Below are positions 1 to 8,129 of a stretch of 64,000 nt of DNA, piece after piece; position 1 is the stretch's first letter, and each line of letters begins with the position of its first letter. The DNA lies in assembly GCA_937908115.1 (NCBI GenBank), contig CALEQZ010000072.1, positions 38,543 to 102,542 on the forward strand, given 5' to 3'. The notes under the pieces were generated by a model, which was not told where the DNA came from, did not search any database, and worked only from the letters and a program-made list of their open reading frames with translations. A program made the translations under genes and the position numbers. The stretch is from an uncultured Alcaligenaceae bacterium (lineage in GTDB: Bacteria; Pseudomonadota; Gammaproteobacteria; Burkholderiales; Burkholderiaceae_B).

Positions 1-91
1 TTTGATGACAATCGACGCCTGCCGCGGGCGCCGCACTTCAGGCACAATCCGGCTGTTTCACTGAGGCAGGTCCCTGGCAGAAATCATCACC

Positions 92-814
92 ATGGTCGAA
101 AGAGGCTCAGGCATTGCCGTTTGGAGGCAGATCGGTGAATCGCTGGCGAGCGATATCCGCAATCGCCGCTATGCCGCCGGCGAGCAGCTGCCGTCCGAAT
201 CCGAGCTGGCGGCGCGTTTTTGCGTCAACCGCCACACCATCCGGCGCGCCATGGGTGCGCTGGAAGAACAGGGCCTGGTGCGCATCGAGCAGGGCCGTGG
301 CACCTTCGTGCAGGACCACGCCATCGATTACGCCATCGGCCGGCGCACGCGCTTTTCGCAGAACCTGCGCAACCAAGGCAGGTCCGGCCACCTGGAAGTA
401 CAAGGCAGCGAGGTCGTGCGCGCGGCCGAGGTCGCCAAATCCCTGGGGCTGCCGCGCAACGCGCCGTTGCTGCGCGTGCAGTTGCTGGGCAAGGCAGAAG
501 GCCGGACCTTGAGCATGTCCGAGCACTACTTCGATCCGCAGCGCTTTCCCGACTTGCCCGAGCGCCTGGCCCGGGCGCATTCGGTGTCCAAAGCCTATGC
601 GGGCTATGGCATACGGGATTACACGCGGAAATGGTCGCGCGTGACCGCCGTCCTGCCGTCACCGGCGGTGGCGCGCCAGCTTGGCCAGCCAAAGACGCGG
701 CCGGTGCTGCAGGTCGAGGCACTCAACGTCGACCCGGACGGCAAGCCACTGCAGTACAGCATCACGCACTTTGCCGGCGACTGGGTGCAGCTGGTGATCA
801 CCGACGAGGGCTAA
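92..814 (+). CDS. phnF: PhnF-type GntR/HutC regulator of phosphonate genes
   Basis: A 240-residue transcription factor. The N-terminal winged helix (about residues 10-75) contains the GntR signature: IRNRRYAAGEQLPSE, then the recognition stretch FCVNRHTIRRAMGALEEQGLV. A UTRA effector-binding domain fills the rest (about 95-235). In phosphonate operons this subfamily represses phn genes and is released by a ligand. It lies 154 bp upstream of phnM on the same strand, which supports the name. C-P lyase core genes, usual partners of phnF, are not between it and phnM. They may lie left of the window on the other strand. The ATG at 92 fits the family start. Confidence 0.85.
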   Translation: MVERGSGIAVWRQIGESLASDIRNRRYAAGEQLPSESELAARFCVNRHTIRRAMGALEEQGLVRIEQGRGTFVQDHAIDYAIGRRTRFSQNLRNQGRSGHLEVQGSEVVRAAEVAKSLGLPRNAPLLRVQLLGKAEGRTLSMSEHYFDPQRFPDLPERLARAHSVSKAYAGYGIRDYTRKWSRVTAVLPSPAVARQLGQPKTRPVLQVEALNVDPDGKPLQYSITHFAGDWVQLVITDEG

Positions 815-905
815 GCGCCGGCCTTGCGCGGTTTTCCTGGCAGGCGCCGTGCAACGCTTGCCGGGCACGCTGCGCAGGGATCTGCCGTCGCATCTGCACC
901 ACCCG

Positions 906-950
906 ATGACGTCATAACGGGGTACGGGCAGACATGCCGCTGTAATGAAG
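906..950 (+). promoter_or_regulatory. Candidate phnM promoter: palindrome and Pho-box-like repeat
   Basis: Two signals lie in the 154-bp phnF-phnM gap. ATGACGTCAT at 906-915 is a perfect 10-bp palindrome. At 929-950 two 11-bp units follow each other, CAGACAT+4 and CTGTAAT+4. They match the Pho-box half CTGTCAT at 5 and 6 of 7 positions. The word GTAATGAAG at 942-950 recurs at 7026-7034. The repeat ends only 18 bp before the phnM ATG, so either the leader is very short or translation starts at a later codon. PhoB control and PhnF binding are both inferences. Confidence 0.4.
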
Positions 951-968
951 CCCTGCTAAGTTGCAAGC

Positions 969-2195
969 ATGAATGCCGAAATCATGAATGCCGGGCATCG
1001 CGCCTGCCCGCCCCTTGCCGGCGTGACAGGACGGCGCGTCCTGGTCGACGGCGCATTGGCCGCCGCGACACTCTGTTGGCATGACGGCCGGATTGCCGGC
1101 CGCGCGGACGCGGCCCGCAATGCGCCAGGCCTTTGGCTGGATGCCGGCGACTTGTTGGTGCTGCCCGGCATCGTCGACCTGCATGGCGACGCCTTCGAGC
1201 GTGCCATCATGCCCAGGCCGGGGGTGACCTTCCCGTACGAGCAGGCGCTGCTTGACGTCGACCGCCAATTGCTGGCCAATGGCATCACCACGGCATTTCA
1301 TGGCGTGACCGTGTCGTGGGAGGGCGGCCTGCGTAGCGAGGCCTATGCCCGGCAAATGTTCGACTGCCTGGCGCGCATGCGCGACGCGCTGGGCGCAAAC
1401 CATTATGTGCACCTGCGCTTTGAAACGCATCACGTGTCCGGCATTTCCACTGCGTTGCAATGGATAGGCGAGGGCCGGGTGCAGTTCCTGGCGCTAAACG
1501 ACCATCTGCCTGCGATGATCAAGCGCCTGGACGATGCCCGGAAGTTGCAGCAGTACGCCGACCGCGCCCATTGCAGCGTCGATGCGTTTCGCGAACGGAT
1601 CATGCAAGCCATGTCGGCGGCCGGCGAAGTGGCCGGCGCGATGCGACAGCTGGTCGCGGGTGCTCGGGCCGCCGGCCTACGAGTGGCCTCGCACGACGAT
1701 CCCGACGCGTCCACACGCGACTACTACCATCGCCTGGGATGCGACGTGGCCGAGTTTCCACTGACCGAGGCGGCTGCGCGCACCGCACGCGAACTGGGCA
1801 ATTCGCTCGTATTCGGCGCGCCCAATGTCGTGCGTGGCGGCAGCCATACCCATGCACCAGACGCCACAGCGATGATCCGCGCCGGGCTGTGCGACGTGCT
1901 GGCCTCCGACTACTACTATCCCGCGCCGCTGGCGGCGGTTTTCAAGCTGGTGCGCGATGGCGTGCTGGACCTGCCCCGGGCATGGGATCTGGTCTGCCGC
2001 AATCCGGCGCGCGCAGCCGGGCGAAACGACCGTGGCGCGCTGGACCCTGGGACGCGGGCCGACCTCATCCTGGTCGACGACAGCCGCCCTGGGCTACCGC
2101 AGGTCTGCGCTGCGGTCGTGGGTGGACGGCTGCGCTATGCCAACCGTCGCCTGGCCGTCCATGCCTCGCATCCGGATGCATTGGTGGCGGCATGA
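969..2195 (+). CDS. phnM: Alpha-D-ribose 1-methylphosphonate 5-triphosphate diphosphatase PhnM
   Basis: A 408-residue amidohydrolase-superfamily enzyme. In the C-P lyase pathway PhnM removes pyrophosphate from ribose 1-methylphosphonate 5-triphosphate, giving the substrate for PhnJ. Visible marks are the metal-binding region GIVDLHGDAFER (about residues 67-78), YEQALLDVDRQLLANGITT, and the late GRNDRGALDPGTRADLILVD segment typical of the family. The first ATG gives an N-terminus some 15 residues longer than usual; the ATG at 984 is an alternative. Its stop overlaps the next start (ATGA, 2192-2195), indicating translational coupling. Confidence 0.88.
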   Translation: MNAEIMNAGHRACPPLAGVTGRRVLVDGALAAATLCWHDGRIAGRADAARNAPGLWLDAGDLLVLPGIVDLHGDAFERAIMPRPGVTFPYEQALLDVDRQLLANGITTAFHGVTVSWEGGLRSEAYARQMFDCLARMRDALGANHYVHLRFETHHVSGISTALQWIGEGRVQFLALNDHLPAMIKRLDDARKLQQYADRAHCSVDAFRERIMQAMSAAGEVAGAMRQLVAGARAAGLRVASHDDPDASTRDYYHRLGCDVAEFPLTEAAARTARELGNSLVFGAPNVVRGGSHTHAPDATAMIRAGLCDVLASDYYYPAPLAAVFKLVRDGVLDLPRAWDLVCRNPARAAGRNDRGALDPGTRADLILVDDSRPGLPQVCAAVVGGRLRYANRRLAVHASHPDALVAA

Positions 2196-2992
2196 GCACG
2201 GCTGCCGACGCGCTGCTGCGCACCCCTCACATGGATAACGCATCCCGGACGGCATACCGTTACGCGCTCTACCTGGCACCTGCGCAGCCCTGGTGGGACG
2301 TAGGCAGCAGCTGGCTGGGTCGCTGCGCCGCGACCGGCCAGGCGCTCGAGCGCCATGACAGTGCAGATCCGCGCATCGACGCGTGGACGCGCGCGCCCCG
2401 CCTCTATGGCCTGCACGCCACGCTCAAGCCGCCTTTCCGGCTACGCGACCAGGTTTGCCCGCGCGACGTCGACTCGGCCGCGCGCGCGTTGGCTGGGGCC
2501 TTCTCTGCTTTCGACGTACCGTTGCGGCGGCGGCGCTTACGCGGTTTCATGGCGTGGTGCCTGGACGAAGGGGATGCCAGCGCGATCCGCGCCATGCGCA
2601 AGTTGGCCGATGCCGCAGTGACGGAGCTGGACGCGTTGCGCGCGCCCCTGACCGACGCTGAGCGCGCCCGCCGCAGTCTCGAGCAGCTGTCTGCAAACCA
2701 GCGCGCCATGCTGGACCGCTGGGGCTACCCCTATGTACTGGACGAGTTCACCTTCCACATCACGCTGACCAACGCGTTGCCGGATGCGCAGCTCGAACAA
2801 GCCGGGCGGGCGTTCGATGACCAAGCAGGCGGTGCCGGGCTGCCGGAGGTCATGCCAGTGGATGCGGTCAGCGTCTACGTGCAGCCGGAACCCGGCAGCC
2901 CGTTCGTCGTGGCCCGCCACTACGGGTTCGACGGCAGCATCACCGATGCCGTGGGCGCGGCCTGGCTGGCCGGTGTGGGTGCCAGCGCATGA
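2192..2992 (+). CDS. DUF1045 phosphonate-operon protein, 2H phosphoesterase-like
   Basis: A 266-residue protein of the DUF1045 family (putative phosphonate metabolism protein). It carries two H-x-T motifs, LHATLKPPF (H75, T77) and FTFHITLTN (H189, T191). That pair is the signature of 2H phosphoesterases, which usually open cyclic nucleotides or sugars. It is coupled by ATGA overlaps to phnM before and phnN after. No phnP (ribosyl cyclic phosphodiesterase) is present. I infer that it supplies the missing step, hydrolysis of 5-phosphoribosyl 1,2-cyclic phosphate to the PhnN substrate. The start could also be the ATG at 2231. Confidence 0.75.
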   Translation: MSTAADALLRTPHMDNASRTAYRYALYLAPAQPWWDVGSSWLGRCAATGQALERHDSADPRIDAWTRAPRLYGLHATLKPPFRLRDQVCPRDVDSAARALAGAFSAFDVPLRRRRLRGFMAWCLDEGDASAIRAMRKLADAAVTELDALRAPLTDAERARRSLEQLSANQRAMLDRWGYPYVLDEFTFHITLTNALPDAQLEQAGRAFDDQAGGAGLPEVMPVDAVSVYVQPEPGSPFVVARHYGFDGSITDAVGAAWLAGVGASA

Positions 2993-3612
2993 ACATGAGC
3001 GTGCGCTGGCCCGTGCGCCCTGGGCGCGCCGACATGGGCCTGGATGCGGGAGCGGGCCTAATCTACCTGATGGGCCCCTCGGGCAGCGGCAAAGACACCT
3101 TGCTTCGCCGCGTTGCAGCTTGCCTGCGCGAGGATGACGCCATCCTGATCGCTCACCGCTACATTACCCGAGCCAGCGGCGCGGACGAGGCGTCCATGGA
3201 ACTGAGTCCCCAGGAGTTCGAGCGCCGCGCAGTCCTGGGCTGCTTCGCGCTGCATTGGCAAAGCCACGGCCTGCGCTATGGCATCGGGGTGGAGATCGAC
3301 CTCTGGCTGCAACAGGGCATGGTGGTCATCGTCAACGGATCGCGCGCCTATCTGGCCGAAGCAGCGAAACGCTATCCCGGGCTGCGTGCGGTACAGGTTC
3401 ATGTCTCTCCGGCGATCCTGGCGCAGCGGCTCAAGCGGCGCGGCCGCGAAACGCCCGAACAGATCGCCGCCCGACTGGCGCGCGCCGGCCGGCCCTTCGC
3501 GGTGCCGACCGGCGTCGAAGTGGTGCCGCTGGACAACGATGGCCCGATCGAGCGGGCCGTTCAGTCGCTGCTGGCGTTGGCACGTGCCAGGGCGCGCAAC
3601 ACTTGCAGATAG
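2989..3612 (+). CDS. phnN: Ribose 1,5-bisphosphate phosphokinase PhnN
   Basis: A 207-residue P-loop kinase related to guanylate kinase. It converts ribose 1,5-bisphosphate to PRPP, the last step of the C-P lyase pathway. The Walker A motif GPSGSGKD is at residues 29-36, followed by HRYITR, SMELSPQEF and HVSPAILAQRLKRRGRE, as in PhnN. The ATG overlaps the DUF1045 stop. Its last 52 bp overlap the 3' end of the convergent HD-domain gene. Confidence 0.9.
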   Translation: MNMSVRWPVRPGRADMGLDAGAGLIYLMGPSGSGKDTLLRRVAACLREDDAILIAHRYITRASGADEASMELSPQEFERRAVLGCFALHWQSHGLRYGIGVEIDLWLQQGMVVIVNGSRAYLAEAAKRYPGLRAVQVHVSPAILAQRLKRRGRETPEQIAARLARAGRPFAVPTGVEVVPLDNDGPIERAVQSLLALARARARNTCR

Positions 3613-4148
3613 TGGTGCAGGCCAGGCGTCTTGGCGTTGGGCGTTTTGGCCAGGTCGTCATAGCGGCGAAGCCGTATCGCCGCATCGGCGTGGGGCATGC
3701 GCTCGAAGGCACGAGCCTGTTCAGCGTCGAACGGCCCGCCTTGCAGCCGAAGGCTGTCCACCGACGCTGGGGAAAGTGCGTCCAGATAGGCCGCATCGAC
3801 TGCGCATAGATAACGCTTGGCGGCAACGTGCAGGCGGATGGGGGCGATGACGTCGGGGCCGAACAGGTGGGCCAGCGCGCGGGCGCCCACGTCCTGGTGC
3901 CGCCGGTCACCGTGGTGCTCGCCAGCCTGTTCCAGTAAATGGCCGATGTCGTGCAGCAGGGCCGCGGCAACGAGCGTCGGCGGCTCGCCGGCTTGCTCGG
4001 CCAGGTGCGCGCATTGCAGCGCGTGCGCCGTCTGGGTGACGGTCTCGCCGCCATACCACGCAGTGCCCTGGCCGGCAAACAGCATGGCGATATCGGGTAG
4101 CGTCAAAATTCGATGCCGGGAAGGGCCTGCGTCAAAAAACGTGCTCAT
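3561..4148 (-). CDS. Phosphonate-operon HD-domain oxygenase-like protein (PhnZ family)
   Basis: A 195-residue HD-domain protein resembling the phosphonate degradation HD-domain oxygenase family, whose best-known member is the di-iron enzyme PhnZ. Candidate ligands are in TAHALQCAHLAEQ and LLHDIGHLLEQAG; a later H is in GEHHGDRRHQDVG. PhnZ works after PhnY hydroxylates 2-aminoethylphosphonate; no phnY is visible here. The ATG overlaps the phnE stop (ATGA), so it is the last gene of a phnC-phnD-phnE-HD operon. Its 3' end is antisense to phnN for 52 bp. The substrate is unknown. Confidence 0.72.
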   Translation of the reverse strand: MSTFFDAGPSRHRILTLPDIAMLFAGQGTAWYGGETVTQTAHALQCAHLAEQAGEPPTLVAAALLHDIGHLLEQAGEHHGDRRHQDVGARALAHLFGPDVIAPIRLHVAAKRYLCAVDAAYLDALSPASVDSLRLQGGPFDAEQARAFERMPHADAAIRLRRYDDLAKTPNAKTPGLHHYLQVLRALARANASSD

Positions 4149-4933
4149 ATCAGTGCCTTGCGGATGTGCGCGGAGACCATATCGATTACGACGACGAACG
4201 AAACGATGATGATCATCACCGCGCAGGTCTGGGCATATTGGAAGCTGCGCATGATGTCCCACAAGACCATGCCGATGCCGCCTGCGCCGACGATGCCCAC
4301 CACGGACGCGGACCGGACGTTGGATTCGAAGCGATACAGCGAATACGAAATCCACAGCGGCAGCACCTGCGGGATCACGCCGTAGACGATTTCTTCCACG
4401 GCGCTGGCGCCGGTGGCGCGCACGCCTTCGACGGGGCGGGGGTCAATGGCTTCGACCGCCTCGGAAAACAGCTTGGCCAGCACGCCCGTCGTATGCACCC
4501 AAAGGGCCAGTACGCCGGCGAAAGGCCCCAGGCCGACGGCGACGATGAACAGCATGGCGAAGACCATTTCGTTGATCGCCCGGCAGGCATCCATCAGCCG
4601 GCGCATGGGCAGATAGACCCAAGGCGGCACGATGTTCGACGAGCACATCAGCGACAGCGGGACCGCGGCGGCGACGGCCAGGAACGTGCCCCACACGGCG
4701 ATCTGCACCGTCACGACCATTTCTGACAAATACATGCGCCAGTCACGGAAGTCGGGCGGAAAAAAATCGGCCGCGTACGCGGCCATGTTCGCGGCGTCGC
4801 GCCACAGGTCCAGCGGACGCATGTCAGCCCCGTGCCACGATGAGGCAAGCAAGGCAAACAAGAACCCCCACACCAGGAGCACGGGAAGCGATGCGCGCGG
4901 CGGGCGCGAGGGTATCGGCAGTATGGCATTCAT
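4145..4933 (-). CDS. phnE: Phosphonate ABC transporter permease PhnE
   Basis: A 262-residue inner-membrane permease. A hydrophobic N-terminal segment (about 16-32) is followed by a BPD_transp_1 domain with four to five further membrane segments. The EAA-type loop is around EGVRATGASAVEEIVYGVIP, and the family motif is SASVVGIVGAGGIGM. It would form the channel for the PhnC ATPase and the PhnD binding protein. It sits between phnD and the HD gene on the same strand. Confidence 0.88.
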   Translation of the reverse strand: MNAILPIPSRPPRASLPVLLVWGFLFALLASSWHGADMRPLDLWRDAANMAAYAADFFPPDFRDWRMYLSEMVVTVQIAVWGTFLAVAAAVPLSLMCSSNIVPPWVYLPMRRLMDACRAINEMVFAMLFIVAVGLGPFAGVLALWVHTTGVLAKLFSEAVEAIDPRPVEGVRATGASAVEEIVYGVIPQVLPLWISYSLYRFESNVRSASVVGIVGAGGIGMVLWDIMRSFQYAQTCAVMIIIVSFVVVIDMVSAHIRKALI

Positions 4934-5002
4934 TGGGCGGTCTCCCTGGCGCGCGCCGTGCGGCCTCGAGCGAGCTTGGCTGCGCGCCGTGTCCCGGGAT
5001 GG

Positions 5003-6007
5003 TTATTGGCCGACGGCGCCACGCGCCGCCGAGAGCTGTTTGTCTAGTGCCGCCAGCTGCGCATCGATCTCGGCCAGCCGGTTCGACTTGTCTTCGGCCG
5101 ACAGGCTCGCATCGCGCGTCAGGCGGCCTCTTTCCTTGGCCAGTTCGATTTGCCGGATGGGTATCAGCTGCGTGTCGTCCGACGGCCGGAAGCCCTGATA
5201 GGTCAGCCGCGCCAGGTTCTCCTTTTGGCGTTCGACGTCGGGTCCCTGCTTGCCGTAGTTGATGAAGAAGTTACGCAGCTTTTCCTTCAGGTCGCCGGGC
5301 AGGTCGGCGCGCATGACCATGGGATCGGACGGAATCAGGGGCGATTGCCACAGGATGCGCACCACGTCCTTGGGGTCTTTGCCGGTATTGATGCGGTAAC
5401 GCTCCAGGGCCTCGGTATTGTTGATTGCCACGTCGACCTGTTTGTTGATGACGGACATCAGGTTGGCCTCATGGTTGGCCGTCCGGACAGTCTTGAAAAA
5501 AGACTTGGGATCGATGCCGCGCGCGCCCCACAGATAATGGCCCGGCACCGCGGTGCCCGAAGTGGAATTGGGGTCGCCGGCGCCGTAGCTCAGTTCCCTG
5601 CCCCGGGCGATGACGTCGTCCAGCGTCTTGAGGTCGCTGTCCTTGTGAACGATGAGCAGCGACCAGTAGCCGGGGTTGCCATCCTTGTCGATCACGGCGG
5701 CGAATACCTCGCCGTTGGCGCGATCGACCGCTTCGATGGCTGATCGGTTGCCGAACCAACCCACGTGCACCTTGTTAAAGCGCATGGCTTCGATGATGCC
5801 GGCGTAGTCGGAGGCGAAGAAGGGCTGTACCGGCATGCCCAGCGCCTTGCTGAGATCTTCGATGACCGGTCCCCACACCGTTTTCAGGTTATTGGACGAT
5901 TCGGTGGAAATCATGCCGAAGTTCAGCGACGTGGGCGCCGTCTGCGCGTGCGTGGCAAAGTGCATCGCGCAGGCGGCGACCAATGCACAAAACATTCTTC
6001 GAGGCAT
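5003..6007 (-). CDS. phnD: Phosphonate ABC transporter substrate-binding protein PhnD
   Basis: A 334-residue periplasmic protein with a signal peptide (residues 1 to about 20, MPRRMFCALVAACAMHFATH, cleaved near AQT). Family features include SLNFGMISTESSNNLK, the loop FASDYAGIIEAMRFNKVHVGW, and SGTAVPGHYLW. The ATG at 6007 is preferred over an upstream in-frame codon because GGGAG lies 9 bases before it and the signal peptide starts there. The C-terminal region (about 280-330) is charged and probably helical, which is longer than minimal PhnD. Confidence 0.87.
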   Translation of the reverse strand: MPRRMFCALVAACAMHFATHAQTAPTSLNFGMISTESSNNLKTVWGPVIEDLSKALGMPVQPFFASDYAGIIEAMRFNKVHVGWFGNRSAIEAVDRANGEVFAAVIDKDGNPGYWSLLIVHKDSDLKTLDDVIARGRELSYGAGDPNSTSGTAVPGHYLWGARGIDPKSFFKTVRTANHEANLMSVINKQVDVAINNTEALERYRINTGKDPKDVVRILWQSPLIPSDPMVMRADLPGDLKEKLRNFFINYGKQGPDVERQKENLARLTYQGFRPSDDTQLIPIRQIELAKERGRLTRDASLSAEDKSNRLAEIDAQLAALDKQLSAARGAVGQ

Positions 6008-6069
6008 ACAGAACTCCCAAGAAAGGCAGGGCGCGGGTGCGCCGGAAATAGGTGGCCGGCAGGCGACGG

Positions 6070-6903
6070 TCATGCCGCGGCGGGCTGGACCTCGGTCGCC
6101 GGGTCCAGGTCCAAGGCAGAACCGTCGGCTGGCATCAGTTCGGACAGGTCTGCGCCATACAAGTCCTGCAGCATGGCCGGGGTCAGGCGGGTCGACGGCC
6201 CGTCGTAGACCACCCGACCGTTGCGCAGGGCGATGACCCGCGGGCAGTAGCGTAGCGCCACGTCCACTTGGTGCAGCGATACGACCACCGCCGTGCCGCG
6301 GGTGCGGTTGATGTGCGCCAGTGTGTCCATGACGCGGCGCGAAGATTCGGGATCCAGGGAGGCGATGGGCTCGTCGGCCAGAATGACCCGCGCATCCTGT
6401 ATCAGGGTACGGGCGATGGCGGCGCGCTGCTGCTGCCCGCCCGACAGCGTCGATGCCCGTTGGAACGCATACTCGCGCATGCCGACCTGATCGAGGACGG
6501 CCAGTCCCGCCTCGATCTCGGCAGGCCGAAACAACTTGAGCAGACTGCGCCAGGCGGGTATGCGTGGCAGCATGCCGATCAGCACGTTGGTGATGACTGG
6601 CAGCCTTCCGACCAGGTTGAACTGCTGGAACACGAAGCCGATTTGGCGACGGGCGCGGCGCACGTCCGCTGACAGCCGGCCGTTGCGCTGGATCGGCCGG
6701 CCGTTGACGACGACGCTGCCGCAGCCCGCGTCGCTGGCGACGAAGCCCGCCAGGTGGCGCAGCAGGGTGGATTTGCCCGAACCGGACGCGCCCAGCAGGG
6801 CGACCATCTCGCCATCGGCGACCGACAGGTCGACCGAGTCGAGTGCCTTGCGGCCGGCACGGAAGGTCTTGGACAGACCGTGAACTTCAATGGCGTGCCT
6901 CAT
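6070..6903 (-). CDS. phnC: Phosphonate ABC transporter ATP-binding protein PhnC
   Basis: A 277-residue ABC ATPase. Walker A GASGSGKST is at residues 38-46. The Q-loop is in FVFQQFNLVGRLPV, the signature is LSGGQQQRAAIAR, and Walker B with the catalytic E is VILADEPIASLDP. The H-loop is in VVSLHQVDVAL. It is the first gene of the leftward phnC-D-E-HD operon and has a Pho-box-like repeat 45 bp upstream. The C-terminal tail after about 255 is Ala/Asp-rich and poorly conserved. Confidence 0.9.
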   Translation of the reverse strand: MRHAIEVHGLSKTFRAGRKALDSVDLSVADGEMVALLGASGSGKSTLLRHLAGFVASDAGCGSVVVNGRPIQRNGRLSADVRRARRQIGFVFQQFNLVGRLPVITNVLIGMLPRIPAWRSLLKLFRPAEIEAGLAVLDQVGMREYAFQRASTLSGGQQQRAAIARTLIQDARVILADEPIASLDPESSRRVMDTLAHINRTRGTAVVVSLHQVDVALRYCPRVIALRNGRVVYDGPSTRLTPAMLQDLYGADLSELMPADGSALDLDPATEVQPAAA

Positions 6904-6947
6904 GGGCGGACTCCGACGTAGGTCATACGGTCGGCATTCTGTGGGGC

Positions 6948-6969
6948 GGTCATGACGGCGTCATGACGC
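6948..6969 (-). promoter_or_regulatory. Pho-box-like tandem repeat upstream of phnC
   Basis: Read leftwards, two 11-bp units GCGTCAT+4 and CCGTCAT+4 lie in direct tandem, matching CTGTCAT at 5 and 6 of 7 positions. On the plus strand the same bases are two perfect palindromes GTCATGAC (6949-6956 and 6960-6967) with an 11-bp period. CAGAAT at 6941-6936 could be the -10. Spacing to the phnC start (45 bp) suits a PhoB-activated promoter. PhnF binding to the palindromes is the alternative. Confidence 0.5.
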
Positions 6970-7322
6970 CCGCTGGCCGGGGGAGCCGCGCATCGCGGGC
7001 GACGGCGCCGCGCTGTCACCAAACCGTAATGAAGGTGCCTGTCCGGAGCTTGGGCCGGCCAGGCGCGCTTGCCGGGGCGGCGGTCCGGGGGACCCCGGGG
7101 CCGTGAGAATTGGTGACTCTTTTTCCGGGGCTTTTGGCTATAAAGCGCAAATCGGTAGGGTCCTGCCGGCCATCCCAGGATCCTTTTGCGTGAGTCGACG
7201 ACGGGCGCGACGTACGGGTACGCCTCGGCAAGGCCGGAGGACGCCCTGAAAGAAAAGAATATTCACTCGCCCGGGGCGGCTCGGATCCCTACCTCCCATC
7301 AATCCAATTCGGAGTCAGGCAC
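6970..7322. promoter_or_regulatory. Intergenic region with a second Pho-box-like repeat
   Basis: This is the rest of the 419-bp gap between divergent phnC and the response-regulator gene. At 7013-7034 on the plus strand CTGTCAC+4 is followed by CCGTAAT+4 (6 and 5 of 7 matches to the Pho-box half). A TATAAA at 7139-7144 could be a -10 for the rightward gene. AAAGAAAAGAATATTC at 7249-7264 is A-rich and precedes the SD sequence GGAG at 7311-7314. No gene is seen. Confidence 0.35.
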
Positions 7323-8012
7323 TTGAAAGTCCTCATCGTGGACAGCCAGCGCGAATGGCGGGAAACGATGGGCCAGCGTCTATCCGTTGAAGGGTATGAC
7401 GTGTTCATGCTGGCCGGCATGGATGCACTCGACGGCGCCATCAAGCGGCATGAGCCGGATATCCTGGTCGTCGGTGCCGGTCCGATGTCGGAAGGCATGG
7501 CTTGGATCACGCAACTGCGCACGGCCTACCCGTTGCTGGGCATCGTCGTGGTTGGCGCGTCGTCGCGCCAGGAGGACCGGTTCAATGCCTTGAGCCTGGG
7601 CGCGGACTATTACGTGGTCAAGCCGGCGTCCATGGCGGAAGTGAGCGTGACGCTGATCGCGCTGTCACGCAGGCTGAGGCTGCACGCCCCGGTCAAGGCG
7701 CAAAGCCGCCCCTGGTCCTTTCATCCGCTGCGCCGCCAGGTGCACGGCCCGGGCGGCGCGGTGATCGCCTTGTCCGAGGCCGAAGCCGCTTTGCTGGGCG
7801 CCCTGGTGCAGGCCATGCCGCGCCCGGTCAGCCGCGACCGCCTGATCCAGGCGGTCGATGCTGCCGGCTCGTACGACACGCGCCGTCTCGACATGCTGGT
7901 TTACCGGCTGCGGCGTAAGCTGCGCTGCGGCGACGACGAGCTCGTCATCCGCAGCGTCTACGGCGTCGGCTACGTCTGCGCGACGGAGGTCGGCGTGGTG
8001 GCGTCGCTATAA
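7323..8012 (+). CDS. Atypical OmpR-type response regulator without phosphoacceptor Asp
   Basis: A 229-residue protein with a receiver domain (1 to about 115) and an OmpR-type winged helix (about 130-222), ending in the typical DTRRLDMLVYRLRRKL and IRSVYGVGYVC. The receiver keeps D7 and K100. The phosphoacceptor position is G51 (DILVVGAGPMS), the second acidic residue is S8, and the conserved Thr is G78. Phosphorylation is therefore unlikely. It begins with TTG, with GGAG 8 bases upstream. No histidine kinase is nearby. The target is unknown; the phn region or the regulator itself are possibilities only. Confidence 0.85.
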   Translation: MKVLIVDSQREWRETMGQRLSVEGYDVFMLAGMDALDGAIKRHEPDILVVGAGPMSEGMAWITQLRTAYPLLGIVVVGASSRQEDRFNALSLGADYYVVKPASMAEVSVTLIALSRRLRLHAPVKAQSRPWSFHPLRRQVHGPGGAVIALSEAEAALLGALVQAMPRPVSRDRLIQAVDAAGSYDTRRLDMLVYRLRRKLRCGDDELVIRSVYGVGYVCATEVGVVASL

Positions 8013-8129
8013 CGGCGCCACTGGGCCGGTCAGCCCAACTCGGGGATCGTATCCAGCCGGAACCCCTCTGCCGAGCCGCGCGCCGGCGGTTCGACGTCAC
8101 CCGCGTGCGGCGATTCGCCGTGTCAACGC

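Noticed and set aside
7081..7105. GC-rich inverted repeat (GGTCC..GGACC) as a terminator
   Set aside because: It is short, with no T tract, and lies in a divergent promoter region where no transcript should end.
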